Below are positions 23,632-31,996 of a DNA stretch of 43,480 nucleotides, one piece after another. Origin of the DNA: an uncultured delta proteobacterium (GTDB lineage: Bacteria > Myxococcota_A > Polyangia > Polyangiales > Polyangiaceae); assembly GCA_903892415.1 (NCBI GenBank), contig CAITIQ010000419.1:1-43480 (forward strand), written 5' to 3'. Numbering within the stretch: position 1 is the stretch's first letter; every line of letters begins with the position of its first letter. Below the pieces are notes generated by a model. The model had not been told where the DNA came from. It saw only the letters and a list, made by a program, of their open reading frames with translations, and did not search any database. Both the position numbers and the translations under genes were made by a program.

Positions 23632-24549
23632 ATGCCTTTGGACCTGAATGACGTAGGTATGTTCGTGCGGGTGGTTCATCGCTCGGGCTTTGCAAAGGCT
23701 GCGCGGGAGCTCCGAGTGCCAACCTCAACAGTGAGCCGAGCGATCGCGAGGCTGGAGGCCACGTTGGGCGCGCAGCTGCTGATGCGCACCACCCGCAGCG
23801 TGACACCAACCGCGGAGGGACACGTCTTCTTCAAGCAAGTCGCGCCCGCGGTGGCGGCGCTTCATCATGCGGCTCGCGGCATTGATGGCGCCGACCGGCG
23901 GCCCCGCGGCAAGCTCCGCGTAACTGCACCGAACGACCTCGGCGCTACCATGCTGGGCGAGGTCGCCGTCGGTTTTGCAGCTCGCTACCCCAATATCGAG
24001 CTAGAGACGATCCTAACGCCACGGACTGTGAACCTGGTGGAGGAGGGGGTCGACGTAGCGCTGCGCGCCTCTGGGCGACTGCCCGATTCGAGCTTGATCG
24101 CACGAAAGATTGGTGACCTTGAACACTGCCTGTTCGCTTCCCCATCGTACGTCCAAGTGCACGGCGTGCCCTCGGATCTCGCCGGCTTGGCAGCGCACTC
24201 GTGCGTGGTGTTTCGCCCGCGCGATGGGGTGGCAAGCTGGACGCTTCGTGATGAGCGTGGCCGCGTCAACTCGGTAGAGGTCAAGGGAAGGATCGCCACC
24301 GACGACTTCGCCTTCTTGCGCGCCGCCTTGCTGGGAGGCGCTGGGATTGGCTTGGTGCCTCGCGTCATCGTCAACGCCGACGTGGATGAGGGCCGCCTGC
24401 TCAGAGTGCTGCCAACGTTCGTATCGAGCGGCTCCGCACTTTTCTTCGTCCATGCCGCTAGCCCGGTCGTCCCAGCCAAAGTCAGCCTCTTTCGCGACTT
24501 CGTGCTCGAGGCCTTCGCTCGTAAGGGGGTGGTCAGCGCCTCGCATTGA
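23632..24549 (+). CDS. LysR-family transcriptional regulator
   Basis: A 305-residue LysR protein beginning MPLDLNDVGMFVRVVHRSGF. The N-terminal winged HTH (about 5-64) includes 'KAARELRVPTSTVSRAIARLEATLGAQLLMRTTRSVTPT'. The substrate-binding domain follows (~90-300). The 'VEEGVDVALRASGRLPDSSLIARKIGDLEHCLFASPSY' block is typical of the large subgroup whose members often control neighbouring oxidoreductases or small enzymes. An upstream frame adds nine residues, but the TACCCT hexamer and the standard LysR N-terminus support ATG 23632. It follows yceI on the same strand, so yceI is a possible target. The inducer is unknown. Confidence 0.93.
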   Translation: MPLDLNDVGMFVRVVHRSGFAKAARELRVPTSTVSRAIARLEATLGAQLLMRTTRSVTPTAEGHVFFKQVAPAVAALHHAARGIDGADRRPRGKLRVTAPNDLGATMLGEVAVGFAARYPNIELETILTPRTVNLVEEGVDVALRASGRLPDSSLIARKIGDLEHCLFASPSYVQVHGVPSDLAGLAAHSCVVFRPRDGVASWTLRDERGRVNSVEVKGRIATDDFAFLRAALLGGAGIGLVPRVIVNADVDEGRLLRVLPTFVSSGSALFFVHAASPVVPAKVSLFRDFVLEAFARKGVVSASH

Positions 24550-24599
24550 GCGTGCGCCTTCGCCGAAAAACCGTATCCCCCTGAGAAGATAGCGCCGAT

Positions 24600-25763
24600 G
24601 TGGCAGCTCAAAGTCTTCTACTCTTCACGCACATGTTTCTCTTGCGTCACGCAGACATGGTTCCGCTCCTTCTTTGGCTGAGCCTCTCCTGTGGCGACTC
24701 AGCCGCGACCTCCGCGAGCGCAAACGGTGGCAATGCCGGGGCGCCAACGACCGGTGGCGCCGGAGCTACTACCGGCGGCGCTGGTGCGCTCGGCGGCGAG
24801 GGGGGGATCGGTGGTTTCGGCGGTGCAGCCGGCGGGCTGGGCGGAGGTGGCTCCGGCGGAAGTGGTGAGGCCGGTATGGCCGGCGCCGGCGCTGGTGGAC
24901 TGAGCGCTGGGGGTGCGGGCGGAGCCGCGAGCGGGGGAGGCGGAGAAGGCGGCGCCGGCGGCGCTCCACCTGTTTCGAATCGTGTGCGGGTGGTGGCGGC
25001 CAATCTGACCAGCGGCAACTTCCAAAGCTACACCCCGGGCCACGGCGTGCGCATCATGCAAGGGCTCGATCCTGACATCGTGCTGCTTCAGGAGTTCAAC
25101 TTCGGGTCGAACTCGCAAGCCAGCCTCAATCAACTTGTGAATGACATCTGCGAGGGAGCTGGCTGTGACTACGTGCGAGGCCCTGCGGCTAAGATCCCCA
25201 ATGGTGTAATGAGCCGCTTTCCTATCCTCCAATCGGGCAGCTGGCCGGACCCTGAGGTGACCAATCGCGACTTTGTGTATGCGCGTATCGACGTCCCGGG
25301 GCCTAAGGACCTATGGGCGATCAGCGTACACTTTAAGACGTCCAACGCCACCGAACGCAACGCAGAAGCGGTCGCTCTGATGGCGCAGGTCGACGCCAAT
25401 ATCCCGGCCGGGGACCTGCTGGTCTTGGGCGGGGACTTCAACACCGACGTTCGCGAGGAGCCGGCGCTCACGACCCTTGCGCAGGTCTTCATGGTCGGTC
25501 CCACGTTTCCAGAAGATCAGGCGGGGAACGAGCACACCAACGCTGGCCGCACCAAACCCTACGACTGGGTCCTTGCCGATGATGATCTAGAGTCTCTGGC
25601 CATCCCGGTGGAGCTTGGTGCGGACGTGTTCGCCAATGGCGTGGTGATTGATACCCGCGTCTATACGCCTATCGCGGTGCTAGCGCCTGCGCTAACCAAT
25701 GACAGCGGTGCTACTGCTATGCAACATATGGCCGTGGTTCGAGATTTCTTTGTCGTCCCCTGA
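24600..25763 (+). CDS. Endonuclease/exonuclease/phosphatase-family lipoprotein
   Basis: Up to 387 residues. A lipoprotein signal ends at 'LLLWLSLSCGD', then a long Gly/Ala spacer of about 85 residues. The C-terminal ~250 residues are an EEP (DNase I/exonuclease III-like) fold: 'VRVVAANLTSGN', metal-binding Glu in 'DIVLLQEFNFGSN', 'LWAISVHFKTSN', 'LLVLGGDFNTDVRE' and a final His in 'AMQHMAVVRDFF'. Such exported enzymes may be extracellular nucleases or phosphodiesterases. The start is uncertain: GTG 24600, ATG 24633 or ATG 24657. A GAAGAT hexamer lies nine bases before 24600. It is followed after four bases by a broken DUF2378 gene. Confidence 0.87.
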   Translation: MAAQSLLLFTHMFLLRHADMVPLLLWLSLSCGDSAATSASANGGNAGAPTTGGAGATTGGAGALGGEGGIGGFGGAAGGLGGGGSGGSGEAGMAGAGAGGLSAGGAGGAASGGGGEGGAGGAPPVSNRVRVVAANLTSGNFQSYTPGHGVRIMQGLDPDIVLLQEFNFGSNSQASLNQLVNDICEGAGCDYVRGPAAKIPNGVMSRFPILQSGSWPDPEVTNRDFVYARIDVPGPKDLWAISVHFKTSNATERNAEAVALMAQVDANIPAGDLLVLGGDFNTDVREEPALTTLAQVFMVGPTFPEDQAGNEHTNAGRTKPYDWVLADDDLESLAIPVELGADVFANGVVIDTRVYTPIAVLAPALTNDSGATAMQHMAVVRDFFVVP

Positions 25764-25767
25764 GCCA

Positions 25768-26343
25768 ATGTCGGATCGTTCGAGGTTCAAGTCCCCCGAT
25801 ATGAAGCGGCCGGTCGATGTGGTCGCGCAGCAGCAGCTGGTGATGCCTGGCGCCATGGTGAAAGGCATGCAGCTGCAGGCGTTGCTGGACGAATGTAAGC
25901 GCAAGGGCCGCCCTCTCGAGCGCCGAAAGTATCAGTCTTTCCTAGACTACCCGGGGGAGGAGCTGGTTCTGGCGCAAGCGGCTGCGCTCGTTTGGCCTGA
26001 TGAACCTGCACGAGAAGGTCTTCGCCGACTTGGCCGTGTGGTCTACCCGACGCTCAAGTCGTCCTTGATTGGTCGCGTGGTGTTCGGCGCCGTGGGAGCA
26101 GACGTGAGGCTGCTCTGGCCGCTCGTGTCCAAGGGCTACTAACTTTCAGCCAGTCGCGGGCACGCCGAACTATTGGAGCTCGAGGGTCGAGAAGCGGTGG
26201 TCCGGCTCAAAGACATATTCTCGTTCTTGGATGCCTGGCACGTGGGAATTCTGGAGGGAGCGATGCTGGCCTACGGGCAAGAGGCCGAGGTTCTTTTCAG
26301 CCCGCTTTCGGAAACCAGCGGTGACTTCCTGATTCGTTGGTAG
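25768..26343 (+). pseudogene. DUF2378-family gene interrupted by an in-frame stop
   Basis: From ATG 25768 the frame encodes a DUF2378-like protein (TIGR02265-type, known mainly from myxobacteria): 'QALLDECKRKGRPLERRKYQSFLDYPGEELV', 'AREGLRRLGRVVYPTLKSSLIGRVVFGAVGADVRLLWPLV'. A TAA at 26140-26142 (codon 125) stops it after 124 residues. The same frame then continues without frameshift for 66 codons and matches the family's C-terminus, ending 'SETSGDFLIRW' at a TAG at 26341-26343. Total length of about 191 codons is normal for the family. A single base change (for example CAA to TAA), readthrough or a sequencing error would all explain it. The start lies four bases after the previous stop. Family function is unknown. 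Confidence 0.75.
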
Positions 26344-26430
26344 CGAGGTTCCACTTGCTTAGCCCTCAAAGCATCCCAAGGTTGTGACACGTGGATTGCC
26401 AAGCCCGCTGAGTTCTGGCACCCACAGGTC

Positions 26431-29040
26431 ATGAAGGTCGAGCGGAGCGCTGGCGTTTTCCCACTACGCGGAGAGTTCGTGGGGCGCGAAGACACGCTTA
26501 CCCAGCTTGCTGATTCCTTCGTTCGCGGAGCACGCTGCGTCACGGTGACAGGCCCAGCCGGCGTTGGGAAGACCCGCTTGGCTGAAGAGTTCGCACGCGG
26601 CTTCTCGGTTCGGTTCGAAGCTGGAGGCCTTTGGGCCGATATGGCTGAGGTGGTTGATCGGCGCGGGCTGTTGCACGCGTTGGCAGAAAGCTTTGCCGAG
26701 CTGTCGGTTGGGGCGGTGTCGCGTGGTCAGTTGGTTGCTTGCCTTGCGGCACGCGCGTCAGGCAAGCGGCTCTTGTTGGTGATCGACAACTTCGATCGAT
26801 TGCTGGACGCAGCGGGGGAGATCGCGGCGATCTGTCGGGCGGTGCCCTCCCTCTGCGTGCTGTTGACGTCGCGGGAGCCGCTGCAAATCGAAGGGGAATC
26901 GGTGCACGAGCTGCTACCCCTGTCGGTCCCAGCTCTAGCAGCTAGCCCAGCTGAGATCGCAGCCTCGCCGTCGGTGAGGCTGCTGCTCTCTCGGGTGCGG
27001 GCGGCCGGCGGTGCCTGGGCCATCGATACGGAGCAGCTCGCCATGCTCGTACGACGACTGGACGGGCTTCCGCTCGCTATCGAGCTTGTTGCAGCCTGGT
27101 CCCTCACGCTGACCCCCGCGCTACTGCTGGCGCGTCTCGCTTCGAGTCCAGCGCTCCTGGTGTCGACCAAAGGCACGCGAGGTCGTCACAGTTCGTTGCA
27201 GGAGGCGCTGCGTAGCTCTTGGGAGCTGCTCTCCGAGCAGGAGCAAGTCGCGTTGGCCGAGTGCTCGGTGTTCAGCGGCAGCTTCTCGCTACAGGCGTGT
27301 GAGCAGGTGCTCTCGTGCGGCGGCGAGGCTTTGCAAACGATCAACGCGCTCAGAATTAAGTCGCTATTGCGGCCCATTGAGGGTGGTCGCTATCAGCCCT
27401 ATGCTGCAGTGCGCGCTTTCGCTGGGGAGAAGCTGCTCGAACTCGATCGCGAGCGCGTTTCTCTACTACGTATTCGACATGCTGATTGGTTCGCAGAGCG
27501 CGCGGCTGCGTTCAATCTGGCGCACGCCTTGGATGCTGCGCCCAACGTCGCGACTTACGAGCCATCGCTCGAACTCGACGCGGATAATCTGCTTACCGCG
27601 CGGGCTTTCTTGGACAACGAGGTTGGGCAAACCTCGGTCATAAAGCAAGCGGAGCTGGCTGTTGCTTGCTCCGCTGTGCATGCAGCCCCCCAAAAGCAGG
27701 CGCTTGCGTTTCTTGACCACTCTCTCTTGCGGCTCGAGTCCTCCCTGCGGGCGGAGGGCGTTGGATCGCTGCTGCTACGCTTGCATCTAGCGCGAATGGT
27801 CGTGCTCGCGCGCTTGGGGCGTTACCACGAGAGCCGAATTGCGAATGAGTCGCTGGTGGACCGTCTGGTCGGCGCCGAGCGAGCCGCCGTACTCGTGCGC
27901 TTGGGTGTGGCGCATCGGTATGAGGGTGACCTGGCGAGCGCGGAGCGCGCTCATCGCGCGGCAGAACGGTTGCTCGGCTCGGAGGTCACTCGCTTGGGGC
28001 TGCTCAATCGGGCGTGTCTAGGCAGGCTGCTCTGTGACCGCGGGGAGGTCGAGGCGGCGCGTGAGCTTCACGAGGCCGTGCGTGTAGACGGTCTTTGCCT
28101 CGGAGACCCATGGATCGTCGGTATGGTGGTATCGAACCTCGCGCAGCTCGAGCAGGAACAGGAGCGAGCCCTTGGTAACCAACAAAGCTCGACGTCCAGC
28201 TCCTCGCGCATAACGCAGCTCTACGAGCAGGCGCTCGCGGTGCTCCCGCACGCTCAGATCGACAACGTCGTCAGCACGCGGATGATGCTTGGCGATGCAG
28301 CACTCGAGCTGGGGCAGCTGGCTTTCGCGGAGCTGGCTTACCATCAGGCCCAGCAATTGGCGCCCCGCGCGTCCGGACTTTCGCGCGGGCTGCTCCTCGG
28401 GTCGCTGGCTGTCCTCTGCGCTGAGCGCGGAGACGTCGCGCAAGCTCGAGCGCGGCTCGATGAAGCTCTCGCGCTGGTGGGTCGAGGGCCTTTCACCGCG
28501 ACCTTCATCCTGCGCCTCTATCGAGCCGTCGTGGAGCTCCATGAGCTGGGCGCGCAGGGCTCCACGGATGCACGTTCGGCCGCGGTCGCCAGGTTGCGTT
28601 CCTTGCTTGAGGTTGACGACGATCGCAGCCACGCGACGATGGACCTGCGAACGGCGAGACGGATCGCTGGTCGGGCGCTGGCCCTTACCGAGGTTTCCTC
28701 GGATCAAGTGACGCTGTCGGTGCCGCGACGGGAGCTGTGCAGGGGGTCGCAGCGGGTTTCGCTCTCGAGGCGTCCCACCCTTTTCCGCGTGCTGCTAGCG
28801 CTGGCGGAGCATCACTGTAAATGGCCTGGCGTCCCGCTGGACCGCTTCGAGTTGATCGCGCGCGCCTGGCCGAACGAGCGGATCTTACCCGACGCGGCGG
28901 CAACGCGGCTTCGGGTGGCCGTCGCGCACCTGCGCAAGCTAGGCCTTCGTGAACTCTTGCGTACCCACGAAGAGGGCTATCTGCTCGAGCCCGCGACCGT
29001 GCTGCGAATTTCGCCGACGCTCGCGGACGAAGCGGCCTGA
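26431..29040 (+). CDS. STAND-type ATPase regulator with C-terminal winged helix
   Basis: An 869-residue protein. The N-terminal NTPase (about 10-300) has Walker A 'VTVTGPAGVGKTRLAEEF', Walker B 'RLLLVIDNFD', 'LLTSREPL' and 'RLDGLPLAIELVAAW', the GLPL motif of NB-ARC/STAND ATPases. A long helical TPR-like middle follows (about 340-700). The C-terminus (about 760-860) is an OmpR/PhoB-type winged helix: 'PLDRFELIARAWPNERILPDAAATRLRVAVAHLRKLG' and the wing 'THEEGYLLEP'. In SARP/AfsR-like regulators the DNA-binding domain is usually N-terminal, so this order is reversed. It probably integrates a signal through nucleotide-dependent assembly. No ribosome site or -10 box is clear before ATG 26431. 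Target genes are unknown. Confidence 0.82.
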   Translation: MKVERSAGVFPLRGEFVGREDTLTQLADSFVRGARCVTVTGPAGVGKTRLAEEFARGFSVRFEAGGLWADMAEVVDRRGLLHALAESFAELSVGAVSRGQLVACLAARASGKRLLLVIDNFDRLLDAAGEIAAICRAVPSLCVLLTSREPLQIEGESVHELLPLSVPALAASPAEIAASPSVRLLLSRVRAAGGAWAIDTEQLAMLVRRLDGLPLAIELVAAWSLTLTPALLLARLASSPALLVSTKGTRGRHSSLQEALRSSWELLSEQEQVALAECSVFSGSFSLQACEQVLSCGGEALQTINALRIKSLLRPIEGGRYQPYAAVRAFAGEKLLELDRERVSLLRIRHADWFAERAAAFNLAHALDAAPNVATYEPSLELDADNLLTARAFLDNEVGQTSVIKQAELAVACSAVHAAPQKQALAFLDHSLLRLESSLRAEGVGSLLLRLHLARMVVLARLGRYHESRIANESLVDRLVGAERAAVLVRLGVAHRYEGDLASAERAHRAAERLLGSEVTRLGLLNRACLGRLLCDRGEVEAARELHEAVRVDGLCLGDPWIVGMVVSNLAQLEQEQERALGNQQSSTSSSSRITQLYEQALAVLPHAQIDNVVSTRMMLGDAALELGQLAFAELAYHQAQQLAPRASGLSRGLLLGSLAVLCAERGDVAQARARLDEALALVGRGPFTATFILRLYRAVVELHELGAQGSTDARSAAVARLRSLLEVDDDRSHATMDLRTARRIAGRALALTEVSSDQVTLSVPRRELCRGSQRVSLSRRPTLFRVLLALAEHHCKWPGVPLDRFELIARAWPNERILPDAAATRLRVAVAHLRKLGLRELLRTHEEGYLLEPATVLRISPTLADEAA

Positions 29041-29079
29041 TGTAACGCCGTTTAACGCGGCGAAGCCAAGCTCTTCCGT

Positions 29080-29091
29080 TAGAACGAGCCC
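29080..29091 (+). promoter_or_regulatory. -10-like hexamer before the sugar dehydrogenase-like gene
   Basis: TAGAAC at 29080-29085 ends six bases before ATG 29092. No Shine-Dalgarno is seen. Confidence 0.35.
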
Positions 29092-30381
29092 ATGAGAACC
29101 TCTGCTTCGCTGCTTGCTCGGTCCTGGGGCTGCGCGCTCCTTCTGCTCACGCTCAACTGCGGGGATGACAATGCTTCGGGGGGGACCGGAGGCACTGGCG
29201 CGCTCGGGGGTGGGGGCAGCGGCGGAGTCGGAGGCGTGGGTGGCAGCGGCGGGGTCGGAGCGCTCGGGGGCGCAGGCGGTACGGGAGGGGAGGGAGCCAG
29301 TGTGGCCACCGTCCCCGGCCCGATCGGCTTCGAAGTCATTGTCCGTGACCTGCCGCAGGCGATCTACGCAACGGCGCACGCCGCCGATACCGAGCGGCTC
29401 TACCTCGCGCAGAAGACGGGCGTCGTGCGTTTGGTGCTTGGGGGCGAGCTTCAGGAGACTCCTTTTATCGATGTATCCAACCTGTGCGAGGTGCCTTCCA
29501 CGATGGAGGAGCGCGGGCTGTTCTCAATTGCGTTAGCGCCCGACTACGATAGCTCGGGCCGCTTCTTCCTCTTCTGTTCGACCAATGAGAACCGGCTCGT
29601 ACTCGGCGAATTTTCGCGTAGCGCCGATCCGAACGTTGCCGAGCCGGAGCTGAAGCAGACCCTGCTCGATTTTCCCATTGAGCCGGGAAACCATATCGCC
29701 GGCGCCATGTCCTTTGGCCCCGACGGTCTACTTTATATATCAATGGGAGACGGTGCTACCGCACAGGACCTTGCCTCCAAGTTTGGCAAGATATTACGCG
29801 TCGATATCGATACCTATCCAGTACCTCCGGCGGGCAATCTAACCAGCAAAGGCGCCGATCCGCATATCTACCACGTAGGTTTTCATAACCCATGGCGCAT
29901 CTCGTTCGACCGCGAAACCGGCGACTTCTTTATCGCCGATGTCGGGCTCTCCCCTCCGCGAGAAGAGGTCAATCGTGTGCCTGTGGGTACGGCCGCCTCA
30001 AACTTCGGCTACCCGCTGATGAGCGGCTTCGAGTGCAACCAGGAGCCTTGCGACCTCGCGGCCTTGACCGTGCCAACCTTTGCTTACGAGCACACCGACG
30101 AGCGCTGCGCCATCATGGGGGGCCAGCTCTACCGCGGCCCGCGCCTGCAATGGTTGCAAGGTGAGTACGTCTTTGGCGACTTTTGTTCAGGAGAGATTCT
30201 GGGGCTGAAGCTGCCGGACGGCGGCGAGCCCGCGCTCGATCTCCTCACTCCCACCTGGATTGATCCTACGCAAGTCCCCGACAAGGTCGTCGGCCTCTTT
30301 GAGGACGCGCAAGGGGAGCTCATCGTCGTCGGCCTCAGCGGAACGGTGGCGCGGATGGTACCACTCGAGACGCAGCCCTAG
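29092..30381 (+). CDS. PQQ-dependent sugar dehydrogenase-like (GSDH) lipoprotein
   Basis: A 429-residue lipoprotein: the signal ends 'LLTLNCGDD', then a Gly-rich spacer to about residue 70. The rest is the glucose/sorbosone dehydrogenase beta-propeller: 'ERGLFSIALAPDYDSSGRFFLFC', 'GPDGLLYISMGDGAT', 'KFGKILRVDIDTYP', 'HIYHVGFHNPWRISFDRETGDFFIADVG', 'EEVNRV', 'NFGYPLMSGFEC' and 'MGGQLYRG...LQGEYVFGDFCSGEI'. Family members oxidise aldoses with PQQ, but many bacterial paralogues are untested, so the substrate is not assigned. No PQQ synthesis genes are in the window. The stop overlaps the convergent LysR stop in a CTAG. Confidence 0.9.
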   Translation: MRTSASLLARSWGCALLLLTLNCGDDNASGGTGGTGALGGGGSGGVGGVGGSGGVGALGGAGGTGGEGASVATVPGPIGFEVIVRDLPQAIYATAHAADTERLYLAQKTGVVRLVLGGELQETPFIDVSNLCEVPSTMEERGLFSIALAPDYDSSGRFFLFCSTNENRLVLGEFSRSADPNVAEPELKQTLLDFPIEPGNHIAGAMSFGPDGLLYISMGDGATAQDLASKFGKILRVDIDTYPVPPAGNLTSKGADPHIYHVGFHNPWRISFDRETGDFFIADVGLSPPREEVNRVPVGTAASNFGYPLMSGFECNQEPCDLAALTVPTFAYEHTDERCAIMGGQLYRGPRLQWLQGEYVFGDFCSGEILGLKLPDGGEPALDLLTPTWIDPTQVPDKVVGLFEDAQGELIVVGLSGTVARMVPLETQP

Positions 30382-31259
30382 CGGCTCAAGAGGTGCTTTA
30401 GTAGGTAATCTCGCAACGCGATCACGCGCTGCGGAGCTCGCTTGAGCGAGCGCGAGACTAGAAAAAGCGGTGTCCGCGGTAGCGGCATCGCGGGCAGTAC
30501 TCGAACGAGACTGCCCCGCTCCAGTTCGTGCTGAACAAGGAAGGTCGGAAGCAGCGCGACGCCCGCACCTGCACGCGCGAGCTCAGCAAGCGTAGAGAAG
30601 TCGCTACTGGAGATGGCTGCTTTGGGGGGCGTTCCTTTGCCTAGCGCAAAGAACGCCGAACGCCCCCTTTGTGGAGGCGGCCACAGACCCTCGTGCTTGG
30701 CCAGGTCGGAGGGTGAGGCAGGGGTTCCCCGTCGCTCGAGATAGGCGGGCGAAGCAAAGAAGCCCGCCTCGAGCTCCGTGAGCTTGCGCGCCACGAGTTC
30801 CCTGCTTCCCGGTTTGCCCACCCGAACGCCGAGGTCTGCTTGGCCTGCCGCAAGGTCCACCAGCGTGTCCGATGTTGCAATCGTCAGGTGAATCCCCGGA
30901 TAGCGCAGCCGGAAGCCGAGCAGATGCGGTGCAATCAGTAGCCGCGCGAGTTCACTCGTCGTCGAGAGCACAACCTCTCCGCTGGGACCGAGGCTGCGCT
31001 CAGAGATGCCTGTGACTGCACGGGTCAGCTCCGCCAGGGGGCCACCAATTCGCAGCGCTAGCGTCTCTCCCTCTGCCGTAGGTCGGACCACCCGCGTCGT
31101 ACGAAGAAACAAGGTGGAGCCAACCCGCGTCTCGAGCGCGCTGACGAGCCGGCTGACCCGCGCTTTGTCCAACCCTAGCTTTTGCCCTGCCTTGGTGAAG
31201 CTTTGCGTTTCTACTACGGCGCTAAAAGCTGATAGCTCAGCCAGACTGATCGTTGTCAC
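30378..31259 (-). CDS. LysR-family transcriptional regulator
   Basis: About 293 residues from GTG 31259. The N-terminal winged HTH is 'ISLAELSAFSAVVETQSFTKAGQKLGLDKARVSRLVSALETRVGSTLFLRTTRVVRPT', and the C-terminal effector domain has 'DLAAGQADLGVRVGKPGSRELVARKLTELEAGFFASPAYLERRG'. A longer frame extends upstream across the divergent gene, but GTG 31259 gives the standard LysR length and has TACCGT seven bases upstream. It is divergent from the secreted protein at 31326; the 66-base spacer contains an inverted repeat and a direct repeat, so it probably regulates that gene and itself. It converges on the GSDH gene with a four-base overlap. Confidence 0.92.
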   Translation of the reverse strand: MTTISLAELSAFSAVVETQSFTKAGQKLGLDKARVSRLVSALETRVGSTLFLRTTRVVRPTAEGETLALRIGGPLAELTRAVTGISERSLGPSGEVVLSTTSELARLLIAPHLLGFRLRYPGIHLTIATSDTLVDLAAGQADLGVRVGKPGSRELVARKLTELEAGFFASPAYLERRGTPASPSDLAKHEGLWPPPQRGRSAFFALGKGTPPKAAISSSDFSTLAELARAGAGVALLPTFLVQHELERGSLVRVLPAMPLPRTPLFLVSRSLKRAPQRVIALRDYLLKHLLSR

Positions 31260-31306
31260 ATGATCAACGGTACATTGATCGAACGTGCGATGGTTGTCGC
31301 ATGCTC
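31252..31306. promoter_or_regulatory. LysR-type control region: inverted and direct repeats
   Basis: GATCAA (31262-31267) and TTGATC (31275-31280) form an inverted repeat with a seven-base spacer. It covers the minus-strand -10-like TACCGT (31272-31267) of the LysR gene. A direct repeat, GTTGTCACATGATC at 31252-31265 and GTTGTCGCATGCTC at 31293-31306, is spaced 41 bases apart, about four helical turns. Confidence 0.55.
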
Positions 31307-31313
31307 CGGAACT

Positions 31314-31325
31314 TAGCTTCGACGC
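31314..31325 (+). promoter_or_regulatory. -10-like hexamer before the secreted protein at 31326
   Basis: TAGCTT at 31314-31319 ends six bases before ATG 31326, with no Shine-Dalgarno. Confidence 0.4.
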
Positions 31326-31976
31326 ATGAAACATCGAAGTTCGGTATCGCGTGCTGTCGTCTTGTTCTCGGGGTTGATGCTGCTGGCTCCTGCGGCCGCC
31401 ACCACGGGCTGTGCCGCTGAAGCTCCCCGGGCTTTTCCCACACGGGTCGGGCCGCCCGCCGCCCCGGAATTGACGCTCGTGTGGGTTGGGACGGGAGAGG
31501 CAGAACGCTACCTCGACGGCGAGTGGCGAAGGGCGCCGGAGTTTGATTACGAGTTCTCTGTGGAGCAACGGCGCTACGCAGGTCAATGGCAGTCGATCAA
31601 GAGCTTGCGTCGCCGCCACCCAGCCTACGACGGCAGTGCGGGCCCGCGTGAAGAGACCTGCCAGCCAGAGGCCCAGGGTCAGCTGCCCGTGTTGATTGGC
31701 TCCTCACTCGGGGACGGTGAGGGCAAAATGGATGCGCAGTTTCGAACCGCGACGCTCGAGATGAAGCCCGAGATTACCTCGTTTGCGCCCTTCAATACCT
31801 ACGTGATTGAGCAGCGCTACTTGTATGAAGAGGGCCGGCTCGAGGAGACGGTCACACTCACGAAGCGCGAAGCAGGTGGGGACTCTCCGTTCGTTCGGAA
31901 TCGCGAGCGCGCGAGGCTGTTTGCGCCGCAGTCCTTTAGCGGAGTACCTGGTCGAGATAGCGTTGCCGCAAACTAG
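31326..31976 (+). CDS. Secreted protein of unknown function
   Basis: A 216-residue protein with an N-terminal signal (MKHRSSVSRAVVLFSGLMLL...). The segment 'ATTGCAAEAP' could be a poor lipobox at about Cys29 or a signal peptidase I site. The mature part is beta-rich, with 'ELTLVWVGTGEAERYLDGEWRR' and 'FNTYVIEQRYLYEEGRLEETVTLTKRE'. I recognise no family. It is divergent from the LysR gene and shares its control region, so expression is probably LysR-controlled. It ends 20 bases from the convergent COQ4-like gene. Confidence 0.75.
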   Translation: MKHRSSVSRAVVLFSGLMLLAPAAATTGCAAEAPRAFPTRVGPPAAPELTLVWVGTGEAERYLDGEWRRAPEFDYEFSVEQRRYAGQWQSIKSLRRRHPAYDGSAGPREETCQPEAQGQLPVLIGSSLGDGEGKMDAQFRTATLEMKPEITSFAPFNTYVIEQRYLYEEGRLEETVTLTKREAGGDSPFVRNRERARLFAPQSFSGVPGRDSVAAN

Positions 31977-31996
31977 AGTGCACGCGAAGGTTGAGA

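Noticed and set aside
24647..25018. A Pro-rich minus-strand frame opposite the Gly-rich spacer
   Set aside because: Poly-Pro is the reverse reading of Gly codons; no start signal or family match.
25782..25800. GAGGTTCAAGTCCCCC resembles a tRNA T-arm
   Set aside because: The stem does not pair over five bases, no acceptor or anticodon arm is nearby, and the bases code for the DUF2378 N-terminus.
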